In this document: positions 9,592 to 17,744 of the stretch, piece by piece | Position numbering within the stretch: position 1 is the first letter of the stretch | How the letters are laid out: every line of letters starts with the position of its first letter | Source of the DNA: an uncultured Clostridia bacterium | GTDB taxonomy: Bacteria > Bacillota > Clostridia > Oscillospirales > QAKW01 | Length of the DNA stretch: 64,000 nucleotides | Assembly (NCBI GenBank): GCA_944385895.1 | Contig: CALWYZ010000008.1 | Coordinates: 39,756-103,755, forward strand | Reading direction: 5' to 3' | The notes under the pieces: model-generated | Database searches by the model: none | What the model was told of the DNA's origin: nothing | Seen by the model: only the letters and a program-made list of their open reading frames with translations | Program-made: the position numbers and the translations under genes

Positions 9592-11010
9592 ATGACTATA
9601 CGATATTATAAGCACATCAAAAGCAAAACTATATTGGATGGCATCTTTCAGTTACTCATAGAGTGCGCCGGCGAATTTGTACCGCCGCTGTGGCAGAGAA
9701 GCTCCTCCACCCAGCAGGATCTGCACGGCAGCGGCAGTTCCAGTAAAATCCCGTCTGAATATTTTGAAAGCATACGCAAGCAATCCGCATTTGTTGCCAT
9801 AGACAGCGGACGTGTTGTCGGTTTCATGTCTTTTCGAAAAAACTACATATGCAAGGAAATACCACGTTCTTTCCAGCCTAACATTTATATTACAACGGTT
9901 ATTGTAGATCCTGTTTACAGAAACCGCGGAATCACAGGTGAATTTTACGAAAAACTTATAGACCGCTTTGCAGGATATCATATTTTTACTCGAACCTGGT
10001 CAACAAACAACTCACATTCCAGGATATTGTCATCACGCCGATTTTTTGAGCACAAGCGCATCCCAGACGACCGCGGTCCCGGAATAGATACCGTATATTA
10101 TCATCACGAGCCGCTTACAAGAACTGTATTTCAAATAATAAAGCAATACAGACTTGCCGGAAATTTTGTGTTCCTTTCTATGTTGACAGCTCTGACCATA
10201 ATTTTTCTTGTCACATGGTTTGCTACCGACTCAGGCGTTTTGCATGAACTGAGCATCGCGTTTTCAACATCACTGATAGCATCAGCGCTTTGTCTGCTTT
10301 CCGATTCAATTTTAAAATACCGCGAATCAAAAAACGATGAATATATAAACACATTGAAAAGTTTTGGTATTGACAATCTTCAATTCCATAAGGACGAACT
10401 TTTGGAATCTGTTATCCCTTCTTGCTCTAAGGAAATATGGATATCAGGCTACCGTCTTATCATAACCGCAAAATCATCTTTCAGAAAAGCAATGAAAGAG
10501 TTTTGCCGCAATGCGTCACGAAAGCATCCTACTGTCAAATTGCTTACAGTGACGCCCTGGAGCAATACTTTCGCCCTGGTCTACGGCAGCGAAGATGTTA
10601 CCGATAATTATTTCAAAGTTATAAACGATCTTTGTATGTACAGACAAGAATTCGGAATAAATCTTGAAATAAGAATGACTAACAAGCCTATTTTCAACGA
10701 TACCTATAAAGTAGATGACAGATTTATTACAGGGCCCTACCTGCACTGCACAAACGACTATAACCAAAAAATTACCGCAAGAGATTTCTTTTCTCTGGAT
10801 ATCAACGATCCCAAAAAAGAACTGTTTAACATTATATTTAAAGACTATATGGCCGTATGGGACAGCGCCGATTTTATATTTGACTTTAACGAATTCCAAA
10901 AAAGCGGATTTTCACAAAAGCAGGTATCGACCCTTACAAAAGAACAAAAGCTGGATCTGCTCAAAAGCGTATTCAAACCTACAAAGAATCGCCACGGCGA
11001 CAATAGCTAA
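9592..11010 (+). CDS. Membrane-anchored GNAT-type protein with C-terminal PLD-like domain
   Basis: Function unknown; 472 residues with three parts. Residues about 60-170 look like a GNAT N-acetyltransferase, with the acetyl-CoA loop VDPVYRNRGITG at 105-116. Two hydrophobic segments follow at about 192-210 and 219-240, with a lysine/arginine-rich stretch after the second. The remaining ~230 residues start with a segment (EIWISGYRL, then VKLLTVTP) that resembles phospholipase D-like domains lacking HKD motifs, as seen in membrane-tethered sensor or effector proteins; this last resemblance is my impression, not a match. Both soluble parts are probably cytoplasmic. The gene stands alone between tRNA-Gln and a convergent gene, with GGGGGCGG before the ATG and a shared terminator after it. 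Substrate cannot be inferred. Confidence 0.6.
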   Translation: MTIRYYKHIKSKTILDGIFQLLIECAGEFVPPLWQRSSSTQQDLHGSGSSSKIPSEYFESIRKQSAFVAIDSGRVVGFMSFRKNYICKEIPRSFQPNIYITTVIVDPVYRNRGITGEFYEKLIDRFAGYHIFTRTWSTNNSHSRILSSRRFFEHKRIPDDRGPGIDTVYYHHEPLTRTVFQIIKQYRLAGNFVFLSMLTALTIIFLVTWFATDSGVLHELSIAFSTSLIASALCLLSDSILKYRESKNDEYINTLKSFGIDNLQFHKDELLESVIPSCSKEIWISGYRLIITAKSSFRKAMKEFCRNASRKHPTVKLLTVTPWSNTFALVYGSEDVTDNYFKVINDLCMYRQEFGINLEIRMTNKPIFNDTYKVDDRFITGPYLHCTNDYNQKITARDFFSLDINDPKKELFNIIFKDYMAVWDSADFIFDFNEFQKSGFSQKQVSTLTKEQKLDLLKSVFKPTKNRHGDNS

Positions 11011-11037
11011 AAAGCAGTGCCTTACAAATACTATAAT

Positions 11038-11067
11038 AAAAAGCAAGTCAGTCTTGACTTGCTTTTT
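11038..11067. terminator. Bidirectional terminator
   Basis: Thirteen-base perfect arms AAAAAGCAAGTCA and TGACTTGCTTTTT around GTCT, lying between two convergent genes; A-run and T-run flank both sides. Confidence 0.9.
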
Positions 11068-11082
11068 ATTATATATCTTAAT

Positions 11083-12492
11083 TTAAACCTTTTTAGCAAC
11101 AACTACAAGCCTACCGTTTTCACTTGAGTATTCGCATGTGGAAAGCGTTATAAGCTTTTCTCCGTATTGAGCGGTCACACCGGTATCGTAAAGCGAATAT
11201 GATTTACACGTTGCAATAAAATCATCATATTCAGCCTGCGTGGAGGCATTTATAAAATTATAATAATCAAACTCACCCATTACCGCCTCAACCTTAAATA
11301 CGGACAAAATCTCATAAGTACCGTAGTCATTCATCGTATCAAACCGTATATATCTGTTGTTCTTAAAAAAGTCCTCTGACAAATATTTCTCCAATGCTGA
11401 AAACATCGTTCCATTACGCATATTATGACCGTATATAATAGTATTATCAGATACATCTATTTCACAGGCCTCTGCAATATAAGGGGTGCCGTAATAGCTG
11501 TATTTTTTTTCAAAGTCACGGCGCAGATAAAAATCCTTACGGTCGGGAGCAAACATCACAGGATAATTTATATTGGTTCCGTCAATGGATATCCAGCCTG
11601 CAAAATCTGAATTCTGTTCATAAAGCGCCGCGTATTTCTGAGAAGCTGTAATCTGAGTATCTTCATTAACATTTTCCGTAATTATCATACTGTAAAGCCG
11701 TTCAAACCCAACAGCACTTTTATTCGCCTGAATATAATAGTCTGCGACCTTATACAAAGATATAATAAAAACAACAGCAAAAACCGCAGTCAATGCTCTG
11801 TAAATAATTGATTTTTTATCAACGTACGAAAATACACACAGCCTGGCTGTGAAACGGAGCACCGAAGCCTGCCGTTTATCGAGGCCACCGCTGAAAGTCA
11901 CTGCTTTACGGCTGCCGAATATCTTGTAAAATATAACGCACGCGGCAAGATAGCTGCCCTGAAGAGACGGATGATAATTATCCTCACTGTTATAAAGACA
12001 GATATTTTTATCAACAAGACTGCAAAGATAAAAAGCGCTCCCGACAGGAGCAAGCCGGCACCTGTTTTTATCAGCCGCAGTCCTATACGCAGTTTTCAGC
12101 CCGGTATACATTTTTCGATACGACAAGCCTGTACTTTCAAGCTTTTTTGAGCCGTTCTGATATGCCCATGTCTGATACAGAACCGGCTTTGCATGATGCT
12201 CACGAACAAGTTTTATCAGTTTTTCGACGTTTATCTGAAAATCTGCCGAATCTGTTATGGGATTCCTGCTCTGCTCCTGAATTACGACATAATCCCAGTT
12301 ATTTTGCTTCAGCTTATCCAACAGCAATTTTCCGGCATCACTTTGGGCATCATTATAATTTTTCAAGTAAAATCCGCCGAAAGCAACATAGTCGGTATTA
12401 ACTTCACATCCGGCAGATTCCGCTATCCGGCCAAACAGCGACGGCATTTCATTATAAGAAGTGAAACTGTTTCCTACAAACAAAATATTCAC
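11083..12492 (-). CDS. SGNH hydrolase - class B sortase fusion
   Basis: One uninterrupted 469-residue frame joins two enzymes. Residues 1-205 are an SGNH/DUF4886-like hydrolase: GNSFT with the nucleophile Ser9, a middle VVIQEQS block, and D171-N-Y-H174-PS with the catalytic Asp and His. Residues about 229-247 form a single transmembrane helix preceded by DKKS. Residues about 285-469 are a class B sortase with YGHNM (His356), TLSTC (Cys453) and GRLVVV (Arg461). Sortase B transpeptidases attach proteins to the cell wall or pilus after cutting at an NPQTN-like signal. There is no signal peptide, so by the positive-inside rule the hydrolase would be cytoplasmic and the sortase outside. No substrate with a sorting signal is visible in the window. 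The ATG at 12492 begins the hydrolase directly. Confidence 0.85.
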   Translation of the reverse strand: MNILFVGNSFTSYNEMPSLFGRIAESAGCEVNTDYVAFGGFYLKNYNDAQSDAGKLLLDKLKQNNWDYVVIQEQSRNPITDSADFQINVEKLIKLVREHHAKPVLYQTWAYQNGSKKLESTGLSYRKMYTGLKTAYRTAADKNRCRLAPVGSAFYLCSLVDKNICLYNSEDNYHPSLQGSYLAACVIFYKIFGSRKAVTFSGGLDKRQASVLRFTARLCVFSYVDKKSIIYRALTAVFAVVFIISLYKVADYYIQANKSAVGFERLYSMIITENVNEDTQITASQKYAALYEQNSDFAGWISIDGTNINYPVMFAPDRKDFYLRRDFEKKYSYYGTPYIAEACEIDVSDNTIIYGHNMRNGTMFSALEKYLSEDFFKNNRYIRFDTMNDYGTYEILSVFKVEAVMGEFDYYNFINASTQAEYDDFIATCKSYSLYDTGVTAQYGEKLITLSTCEYSSENGRLVVVAKKV

Positions 12493-12609
12493 AGTAATAT
12501 ATTCTCCGTTATAAATAATACATACAAAATTTTATAATATTATTTTACCATATTTATTTTATAAGTTCAACCAACATCATATTCCAATTTAAAAATACAA
12601 AACACAGAA

Positions 12610-12640
12610 AATCCGGGGCAGACATTGTCTGCGCCGGATT
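12610..12640 (-). terminator. Terminator of the DUF4234-like gene
   Basis: Fifteen-base arms with one mismatch (AATCCGGGGCAGACA against TGTCTGCGCCGGATT), followed on the minus strand by TTTTCTGTGTTTT. Confidence 0.75.
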
Positions 12641-12656
12641 CAAAATCATTTTTATA

Positions 12657-13100
12657 TCAACATTTTGCATTGTAATCTTCACACAGTAAATTCATTGCTT
12701 TTAACAGTCTATAAAAATAAATAAAAGGACCTACCAAAATTAAAGAGCCTAAAATGTACCACAGCCAATACGTCGAAGTGCCGAAATCATATTGTATATC
12801 TCTATATTTCGTCTCACTTTCTATACGCGCCGACAAAGAATAATACCAAACCAAGCCGGCGATACCGCACGTTATATTTTGCAACAATAATGCCACTAAT
12901 AAATAGTTAATAGTTTTTTTGCCATCACGCCTGCCGACAATGGTATTGAGATCGATCCCTATCGACATCACTTCGACCAGACCGTAAATACCTAAAGTTA
13001 CAATAGACAATAATATAAATTTGATCAACGATCTGTTGGTTTTCAGCTTTTGTACAGGAGCTGCAACCTGATCTGTCTCTACAAAGTTATATTGTGACAT
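12657..13100 (-). CDS. DUF4234-like small membrane protein
   Basis: 147 residues with an N-terminal cytoplasmic tail and about three or four hydrophobic segments. The SIVTLGIYGLVEVMSIGIDLN segment with the following GRRDGKK loop and LVWYYSLSARIE is the pattern of DUF4234 membrane proteins, whose role is unknown. The ATG at 13100 is chosen because AAGGGGG precedes it; the frame stays open to 13154 but without a ribosome site. It is monocistronic with a downstream terminator at 12610-12640. Some relatives occur beside exported or phage-shock-like genes, but nothing of the kind is next to it here. Confidence 0.65.
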   Translation of the reverse strand: MSQYNFVETDQVAAPVQKLKTNRSLIKFILLSIVTLGIYGLVEVMSIGIDLNTIVGRRDGKKTINYLLVALLLQNITCGIAGLVWYYSLSARIESETKYRDIQYDFGTSTYWLWYILGSLILVGPFIYFYRLLKAMNLLCEDYNAKC

Positions 13101-13340
13101 AATAATCCCCCTTAAATGCAACATATTTTTATAACGTTGTATAATTAAAATCATGTCAATAGATTTGTTTAAAGCAGATCAATATATGCACAAAACTAAT
13201 ACAATATTATAGTTTGAACAGTGCACTACAAAATAACGTTGTATCCAGATAAAATCGCAACCTGCTTCATGCGGTAATAAGGGAACAATAAAATACCAAG
13301 TTTTTTCGATCAATTTCATTTAAATAAACAAAAAGAGCCC
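13101..13340. other. Intergenic stretch with a 12-bp direct repeat
   Basis: AT-rich and without a convincing gene. ATAACGTTGTAT occurs twice, at 13131-13142 and 13233-13244; the first copy lies just upstream of the DUF4234-like gene and could be a regulatory site. No clear promoter with standard spacing was found. Confidence 0.35.
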
Positions 13341-13358
13341 GGAGTTCAAACCAACTCC
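13341..13358 (-). terminator. Possible terminator of the small hypothetical gene
   Basis: GGAGTT/AACTCC hairpin followed on the minus strand, after a few bases, by TTTTTGTTTATTT. Confidence 0.45.
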
Positions 13359-13455
13359 AAGCCTTGTTTGTAACAGGGGACAATAAAGATACATGCATAA
13401 AATTTTCAGTCAAGGGTTAGACTTGAATCTGTACTAATATGACAAAGACATTTTA

Positions 13456-13677
13456 TTATCTTTCTTCAGGCTTTTCAAGAACAACAAATGACACGAGAGT
13501 TTCTTTATGCAGATAATTTTCAAGCTTAGGATCAACGTCTACTGTCTGCGTATTCATCTGCGAAATTGTCCAGCCGTCTTCCAGCAATTTATTTATACGA
13601 ACAAGATATTTATTATCATTAATATCATTCTGCTCAGTATAATCACGGCTGTTACTTATGTAGACTACCTTTTGCAT
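13456..13677 (-). CDS. Small hypothetical protein (73 aa)
   Basis: Not recognised. It is a soluble, acidic 73-residue protein with the sequence INKLLEDGWTI in the middle and FVVLEKPEE at the end; the mix of beta-strand-like segments suggests a compact single domain. It is supported as a real gene by GGGAGG seven bases before the ATG, by lack of any overlapping alternative, and by a possible terminator downstream. It lies 30 bases after the tRNA-Ala end and could be expressed by read-through from the tRNA promoter, or have its own promoter that I do not see. Confidence 0.6.
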   Translation of the reverse strand: MQKVVYISNSRDYTEQNDINDNKYLVRINKLLEDGWTISQMNTQTVDVDPKLENYLHKETLVSFVVLEKPEER

Positions 13678-13706
13678 TGTTTGCCTCCCTTGTTATTTAA
13701 TTAAAA

Positions 13707-13782
13707 TGGTGGAGCATAGGGGATTTGAACCCCTGACCCCCACACTGCCAGTGTGATGCGCTACCAACTGCGCTAATGCCCC
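13707..13782 (-). tRNA. tRNA-Ala (anticodon GGC)
   Basis: Acceptor GGGGCAT pairs with ATGCTCC and includes the G3:U70 pair that marks alanine tRNAs. The loop CTGGCAG gives anticodon GGC; CCA is encoded. Last of four tRNAs in transcription order. Confidence 0.95.
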
Positions 13783-13784
13783 AT

Positions 13785-13859
13785 TGGAGGTGCCAATCGG
13801 ATTTGAACCGATGAATAAAGGTTTTGCAGACCTTGGCCTTACCACTTGGCTATGGCACC
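13785..13859 (-). tRNA. tRNA-Cys (anticodon GCA)
   Basis: Acceptor GGTGCCA, anticodon stem AAGGT/ACCTT with loop CTGCAAA, T arm GGTTCAAATCC, encoded CCA. Only two bases separate it from tRNA-Ala. Confidence 0.95.
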
Positions 13860-13890
13860 ATATAAATAAGCTTTAATTTACCAAAATCGG

Positions 13891-13966
13891 TGGTGCCTCC
13901 GGGCGGAATCGAACCACCGACACGGGGATTTTCAGTCCCCTGCTCTACCGACTGAGCTACAGAGGC
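13891..13966 (-). tRNA. tRNA-Phe (anticodon GAA)
   Basis: Acceptor GCCTCTG/CGGAGGC, anticodon stem GGGGA/TCCCC with loop CTGAAAA, encoded CCA. Confidence 0.95.
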
Positions 13967-13971
13967 AAAAA

Positions 13972-14048
13972 TGGCGACCCGGATGGGGCTCGAACCCACG
14001 ACCTCTAGCGTGACAGGCTAGCGTTCTAACCAACTGAACTACCGGGCC
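13972..14048 (-). tRNA. tRNA-Asp (anticodon GUC)
   Basis: Acceptor GGCCCGG/CCGGGTC, anticodon stem CTAGC/GCTAG with loop CTGTCAC, encoded CCA. First of the array, 29 bases after a strong promoter. Confidence 0.95.
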
Positions 14049-14077
14049 ATTATCAATCAACACCGACAACGTAGCTC

Positions 14078-14106
14078 ATTTTAGCATATTATTGCCAATT
14101 TGTCAA
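14078..14106 (-). promoter_or_regulatory. Promoter of the Asp-Phe-Cys-Ala tRNA array
   Basis: Consensus TTGACA (14101-14106) and TAAAAT (14078-14083) with a 17-base spacer on the minus strand. Confidence 0.8.
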
Positions 14107-14398
14107 CAGAAATTGCAAAACAATAACGTTTTAAACTACAGCTCAACCGATACATTAAAACATAATTATACTCAAAATATTATATGCAAACAAGTATTTT
14201 TAATTAATGCTTTTTTATGTCTTTTATTCTATATATATGCCATCCTTATATAAAAAGCCCATTTTTTAGGCATATTTACAGTTTCCAAATGCAGAAAGCT
14301 ATTTTTATATTCGGCTTCAAAATAACAGGATCAAATAATCATACCGCTTTATCCTTATAAAGCAAAACAGCCTGTCTGTTTTTTATATAAAATAAAAA
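14107..14398. other. AT-rich intergenic stretch
   Basis: Between the tRNA array promoter and the next tRNA terminator. I see no gene, RNA or repeat in it. Confidence 0.5.
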
Positions 14399-14428
14399 CC
14401 GCCGCAAGACATGAATGAGATGCGGCGG
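14399..14428 (-). terminator. Terminator of the CAU tRNA
   Basis: CCGCCGCA and TGCGGCGG pair across a 14-base loop and are followed on the minus strand by TTTTTATTTTAT. Confidence 0.85.
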
Positions 14429-14430
14429 AT

Positions 14431-14507
14431 TGGTGGACCATCAGGGACTCGAACCCCGGACCAACCGGTTATGAGCCGGTTGCTCTAACCAACTGAGCTA
14501 ATGGTCC
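14431..14507 (-). tRNA. tRNA with anticodon CAU (Ile2 or elongator Met)
   Basis: Acceptor GGACCAT/ATGGTCC, anticodon stem ACCGG/CCGGT, loop CTCATAA, encoded CCA. The G1:C72 pair and the lack of a GGG/CCC anticodon stem exclude initiator Met. The GGACC acceptor fits the lysidine-modified Ile2 type, but elongator Met cannot be excluded by eye. Confidence 0.85.
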
Positions 14508-14526
14508 TTCTAAAATACGCTTAATC

Positions 14527-14555
14527 AGTATAGCAAACCAAACCTTCTTTGTCAA
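14527..14555 (-). promoter_or_regulatory. Promoter of the CAU tRNA
   Basis: TTGACA (14550-14555) and TATACT (14527-14532), 17-base spacer, minus strand. Confidence 0.8.
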
Positions 14556-14614
14556 TATATTATTTTAAAATTTATTGATCAATTTTATAAATCAAAAATC
14601 ATACTATAAATTAT

Positions 14615-15052
14615 TTATTTTATGTCCTTTATCATCTGACGGTAATCAAGAATTTTATATCCTAACTTTTCATAAAGCATTTGAGCACGTACGTTTTTAG
14701 GCTCAATCTCCAAACGGTAACGGGCAGCAGGCCGATGCTTTTCAAGATACTCAAAAAACTCCTTCCCCAAACCTTTTGACCGATATTGCTGTCTTATAAA
14801 AAGTTCTTCTATCCAAATCACAATACCTCCGGCCTCCTGAGAAAAAGTTTTACTAATAAGTGCAAAACCTGCTATATCTCCGTCATACTCTATTATAAAA
14901 CACTCTGTATATACATCAGAACGTACAATTTCTTCGAAAGTACGTTTATAATTCAATTTGTCAATCGGATGCAGCACCGCTGACGAATGATAAAACTCAT
15001 CTACTAATTCAAAATACAAATCTTTTTCACTAGCTTTTAATTTACGTATCAT
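14615..15052 (-). CDS. GNAT family N-acetyltransferase
   Basis: A single-domain GNAT protein of 145 residues, probably cytoplasmic; the acetyl acceptor is unknown. The acetyl-CoA site is the segment IRQQYRSKGLGKEFFEYL around residues 86-103 (pattern R/Q-x-x-G-x-G/A), followed by LEIEPKNVRAQMLYEKLGY, the standard GNAT motif with the tyrosine near the active site. The N terminus IRKLKASEKDLYFELVDEFY resembles aminoglycoside- or RimI-like families, but not closely enough to name. GGAG lies six to seven bases before the ATG. Monocistronic, between the CAU tRNA and the feo cluster. Confidence 0.85.
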   Translation of the reverse strand: MIRKLKASEKDLYFELVDEFYHSSAVLHPIDKLNYKRTFEEIVRSDVYTECFIIEYDGDIAGFALISKTFSQEAGGIVIWIEELFIRQQYRSKGLGKEFFEYLEKHRPAARYRLEIEPKNVRAQMLYEKLGYKILDYRQMIKDIK

Positions 15053-15134
15053 ATTTTCTCCTGTTATATCAAAACAATATGCAGCATAGTAGGTTTATGC
15101 TGCATATTGATTTTATCACAACAAAATAACTATT

Positions 15135-15590
15135 TCAACCTTTTCTTACTCGTCTGATCGGCGTTAAGGGATATTTTTTTACTTTTATATTTATATATGA
15201 ATCACTTCCGAAGTGTTTTTTTAATGCATATTCTATGCTTTTGCTGGTACCGGCTCCGCTGCCGTGTACAATATATGTATTATATGACAGAAAAACATCT
15301 ATTCTCATAACCCCTGCGAATTTGCGCCAGTTAATATTGTGTACTTCACTGACCTGAGGAAACCCTGACAATATTCTTAAAATTTCTGCCTTTACATTAC
15401 AGCTTTGCCTTTCTGCAGACACACTGCATGCTATACAAACAAGACCCGTCAGTATATGCATAAAACCATCAAAAGCAAACCCAAATGAATAAAATATACA
15501 GCTCAGATATATTTTTATACACGCCAAAATTATATTTACTATTGCCGTTAAATACAGCATCATACGCTGCCATGTTAATTGTTCGTTCAT
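15135..15590 (-). CDS. Small CDF-like membrane protein encoded after feoB
   Basis: 151 residues, starting at an ATG that overlaps the feoB stop as ATGA, so it is translationally coupled. The first half has about two hydrophobic segments with NIILACIKIYLS and FAFDGFMHILTG, resembling the first two helices of cation diffusion facilitators, including the Asp of the second. The second half (SEVHNINWRKF through INIKVKKYPL) resembles the CDF cytoplasmic metal-sensing domain. Four of the six usual helices and the HxxxD metal site are absent, so it is not a working CDF transporter by itself. It may be a remnant or a dedicated FeoB partner. The frame is open upstream to 15674 inside feoB, which I treat as a shadow. 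Confidence 0.65.
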   Translation of the reverse strand: MNEQLTWQRMMLYLTAIVNIILACIKIYLSCIFYSFGFAFDGFMHILTGLVCIACSVSAERQSCNVKAEILRILSGFPQVSEVHNINWRKFAGVMRIDVFLSYNTYIVHGSGAGTSKSIEYALKKHFGSDSYINIKVKKYPLTPIRRVRKG

Positions 15591-17728
15591 ACAAATAACC
15601 GCGCAATCTGTGTGAATAAAAAGCAAACCACCATTCCGGTCAAAGTCGGAAGCAGAATTGAAACAGCGGTCCATTTAAGGCTGCCAGTCTCTTTATGAAC
15701 AGTTAAAACAGTTGTAGAACAAGGCCAATGAAGTAGCGAAAAAAGAATCACATTTGCGGCGGTAATCCATGTCCAGCCATTTTCGACAAAAAGCTGCTTC
15801 ATTTGTACAATATTGTCCAGTTCAACAATACTGCCTTGTGCCATATACGCCATTATAATTATAGGTACAACAATTTCATTTGCAGGAAAACCCAATATAA
15901 ACGCCATCAATATAACACCGTCCATGCCTAAAAGCCGAGCAAAAGGGTCTAAAAAATAAGCACAATGGTTGAGAATACTCAAGTCTCCCACTGTAATATT
16001 AGCCATAAGCCAAATAATCAATCCTGCAGGCGCTGCCACAGCTACGGCTCTTCCCAACACAAAAAGGGTTCTATCGAATACAGAGCGGATTATTACCTTT
16101 ATGACCTGCGGACGACGGTAAGGCGGAAGTTCAAGCGTAAATGAGGAAGGAACTCCTTTAAGAAGTGTTTCCGATAAAAATCTTGACATTATAAAGGTTA
16201 CCGCTATTCCCAACATTATTACTAAAGTAAGTGCCAATGCAGAAAGAACGCTGTCAAACATACCGACACTGCCTATAAAAAACATAGTAATTATGGTGAT
16301 CATCGCCGGGAATCTGCCGTTACACGGGACAAAATTATTAGTTAGTATTGCAATAAGTCTTTCACGAGGTGAGTCAATAATACGGCATCCTACAACACCG
16401 GCAGCATTACAACCAAAACCCATACACATAGAAAGAGCTTGCTTCCCACAGGCTTTGCACTTTTTAAAAGGTCTGTCTAAGTTATATGCAACACGAGGCA
16501 GATATCCCACATCTTCCAGAAGCGTGAATAATGGGAAAAAAATTGCCATTGGCGGAAGCATGACAGATACAACCCACGCAAGCACACGGTACACGCCCAA
16601 TACCAATGCACCGTGCAGCCAATCAGGAGCTCCTGCTTTTATAAACAAATCACTTAACAATTGCTGCCCTTTGAATAATATATCAGAAAGTATCTGGGAT
16701 GGATAGTTTGCTCCTGTTATGGTAATCCAAAAAATAACGGCTAACATTAAAAGCATAACAGGATATCCCATCCATTTACTGGTAAGGATACGGTCTATGC
16801 GGCGATCAACGCTGTTATAGCCGTCTCCCTTTTGCATAACTACTTGTTTGGCTGTCTGTTCTGCGGTACGGACAATACTTGCAACAATGCTGTCTTTAAA
16901 TCTTTCTTTATCAAACCCGTTTTGAGAAAGTATGTTCTGCGCTTGCTTTAAAGCTTCACTTACACCTTTTTCAGACAGTAAATCAAATTCAAAATAATTA
17001 TTTATCTCTTTGATCAGCGATTGATCATAATCAAGCAGCTTCAGCGCCAACCAGCGCGGGCTGACAGTATCTCCGACAGCATTAACAATGGCAGGTTCCA
17101 AAACTGAAATGGCATTTTCTATGGTTTCTTCATATTCGATTACATGCGGTTTTGTCAACGTTCTTCCGTCTACCAGACAGTCCAGTTGATGCATTAAATT
17201 ATCCAAAGTTTTTTTCTTTCGTGCTATTGTTCCAACCACAGGTACACCTAAAATGTCAGACAATGCTTTTAAATCAATTGATATTTTTTTGCGTTTAGCC
17301 TCATCAAGCAAGTTTACACATACTATAGTTTTATTTGATATTTCTATTGTTTGCAATACAAGGTTTAAATTGCGTTCAAGACAAGTGGCATCGCATACAA
17401 CAACAGTCGCATCCGGCCGGCCGAAACAAATAAAATTTCTTGCTACCTCTTCCTCGGCAGAGTGAGCCATAAGCGAATATGTTCCCGGAATATCAACCAG
17501 TACATAACCATAATTTGAGGTCTTACAATACCCCTGCGCATTAGCAACAGTCTTGCCGGGCCAGTTGCCGGTATGCTGATTCATACCGGTAAGATTATTA
17601 AACAAGGTACTTTTGCCGACATTGGGATTACCCGCAATTGCAACAATAAAATCATTATTATTCTGTTTTTTTATTTTTAATCCCGAATCAACAGCTTTTA
17701 TACCGACAGAGGCGCTTGTAAGTCCCAT
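15587..17728 (-). CDS. feoB: Ferrous iron transporter FeoB
   Basis: Inner-membrane Fe(II) transporter of 713 residues. It has an N-terminal G domain with G1 GNPNVGKST (near residue 35), G3 DIPGTYSL, and G4-like NLLDEA, then the GDI helical region, then a multi-helix pore domain with the Gate segments including CMGFGCNAAGV and NNFVPCNGR. A roughly 33-residue N-terminal stretch precedes the G domain, slightly longer than usual. The ATG at 17728 is chosen because GGGGAGG lies upstream; the open frame to 17779 overlaps feoA. It follows feoA by 16 bases and overlaps the small CDF-like gene. Repression by the divergent DtxR-family regulator is likely. Confidence 0.96.
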   Translation of the reverse strand: MGLTSASVGIKAVDSGLKIKKQNNNDFIVAIAGNPNVGKSTLFNNLTGMNQHTGNWPGKTVANAQGYCKTSNYGYVLVDIPGTYSLMAHSAEEEVARNFICFGRPDATVVVCDATCLERNLNLVLQTIEISNKTIVCVNLLDEAKRKKISIDLKALSDILGVPVVGTIARKKKTLDNLMHQLDCLVDGRTLTKPHVIEYEETIENAISVLEPAIVNAVGDTVSPRWLALKLLDYDQSLIKEINNYFEFDLLSEKGVSEALKQAQNILSQNGFDKERFKDSIVASIVRTAEQTAKQVVMQKGDGYNSVDRRIDRILTSKWMGYPVMLLMLAVIFWITITGANYPSQILSDILFKGQQLLSDLFIKAGAPDWLHGALVLGVYRVLAWVVSVMLPPMAIFFPLFTLLEDVGYLPRVAYNLDRPFKKCKACGKQALSMCMGFGCNAAGVVGCRIIDSPRERLIAILTNNFVPCNGRFPAMITIITMFFIGSVGMFDSVLSALALTLVIMLGIAVTFIMSRFLSETLLKGVPSSFTLELPPYRRPQVIKVIIRSVFDRTLFVLGRAVAVAAPAGLIIWLMANITVGDLSILNHCAYFLDPFARLLGMDGVILMAFILGFPANEIVVPIIIMAYMAQGSIVELDNIVQMKQLFVENGWTWITAANVILFSLLHWPCSTTVLTVHKETGSLKWTAVSILLPTLTGMVVCFLFTQIARLFV

Positions 17729-17744
17729 ATTATTCCTCCCCAAA

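Noticed and set aside
11083..12492. Two separate genes read as one
   Set aside because: No stop, internal ribosome site or start codon with spacing was seen between the SGNH and sortase parts; the linker and helix are continuous in frame.
13707..14507. tRNA-linked integrated element
   Set aside because: No integrase, phage genes or duplicated tRNA 3' ends were found around the tRNA genes.
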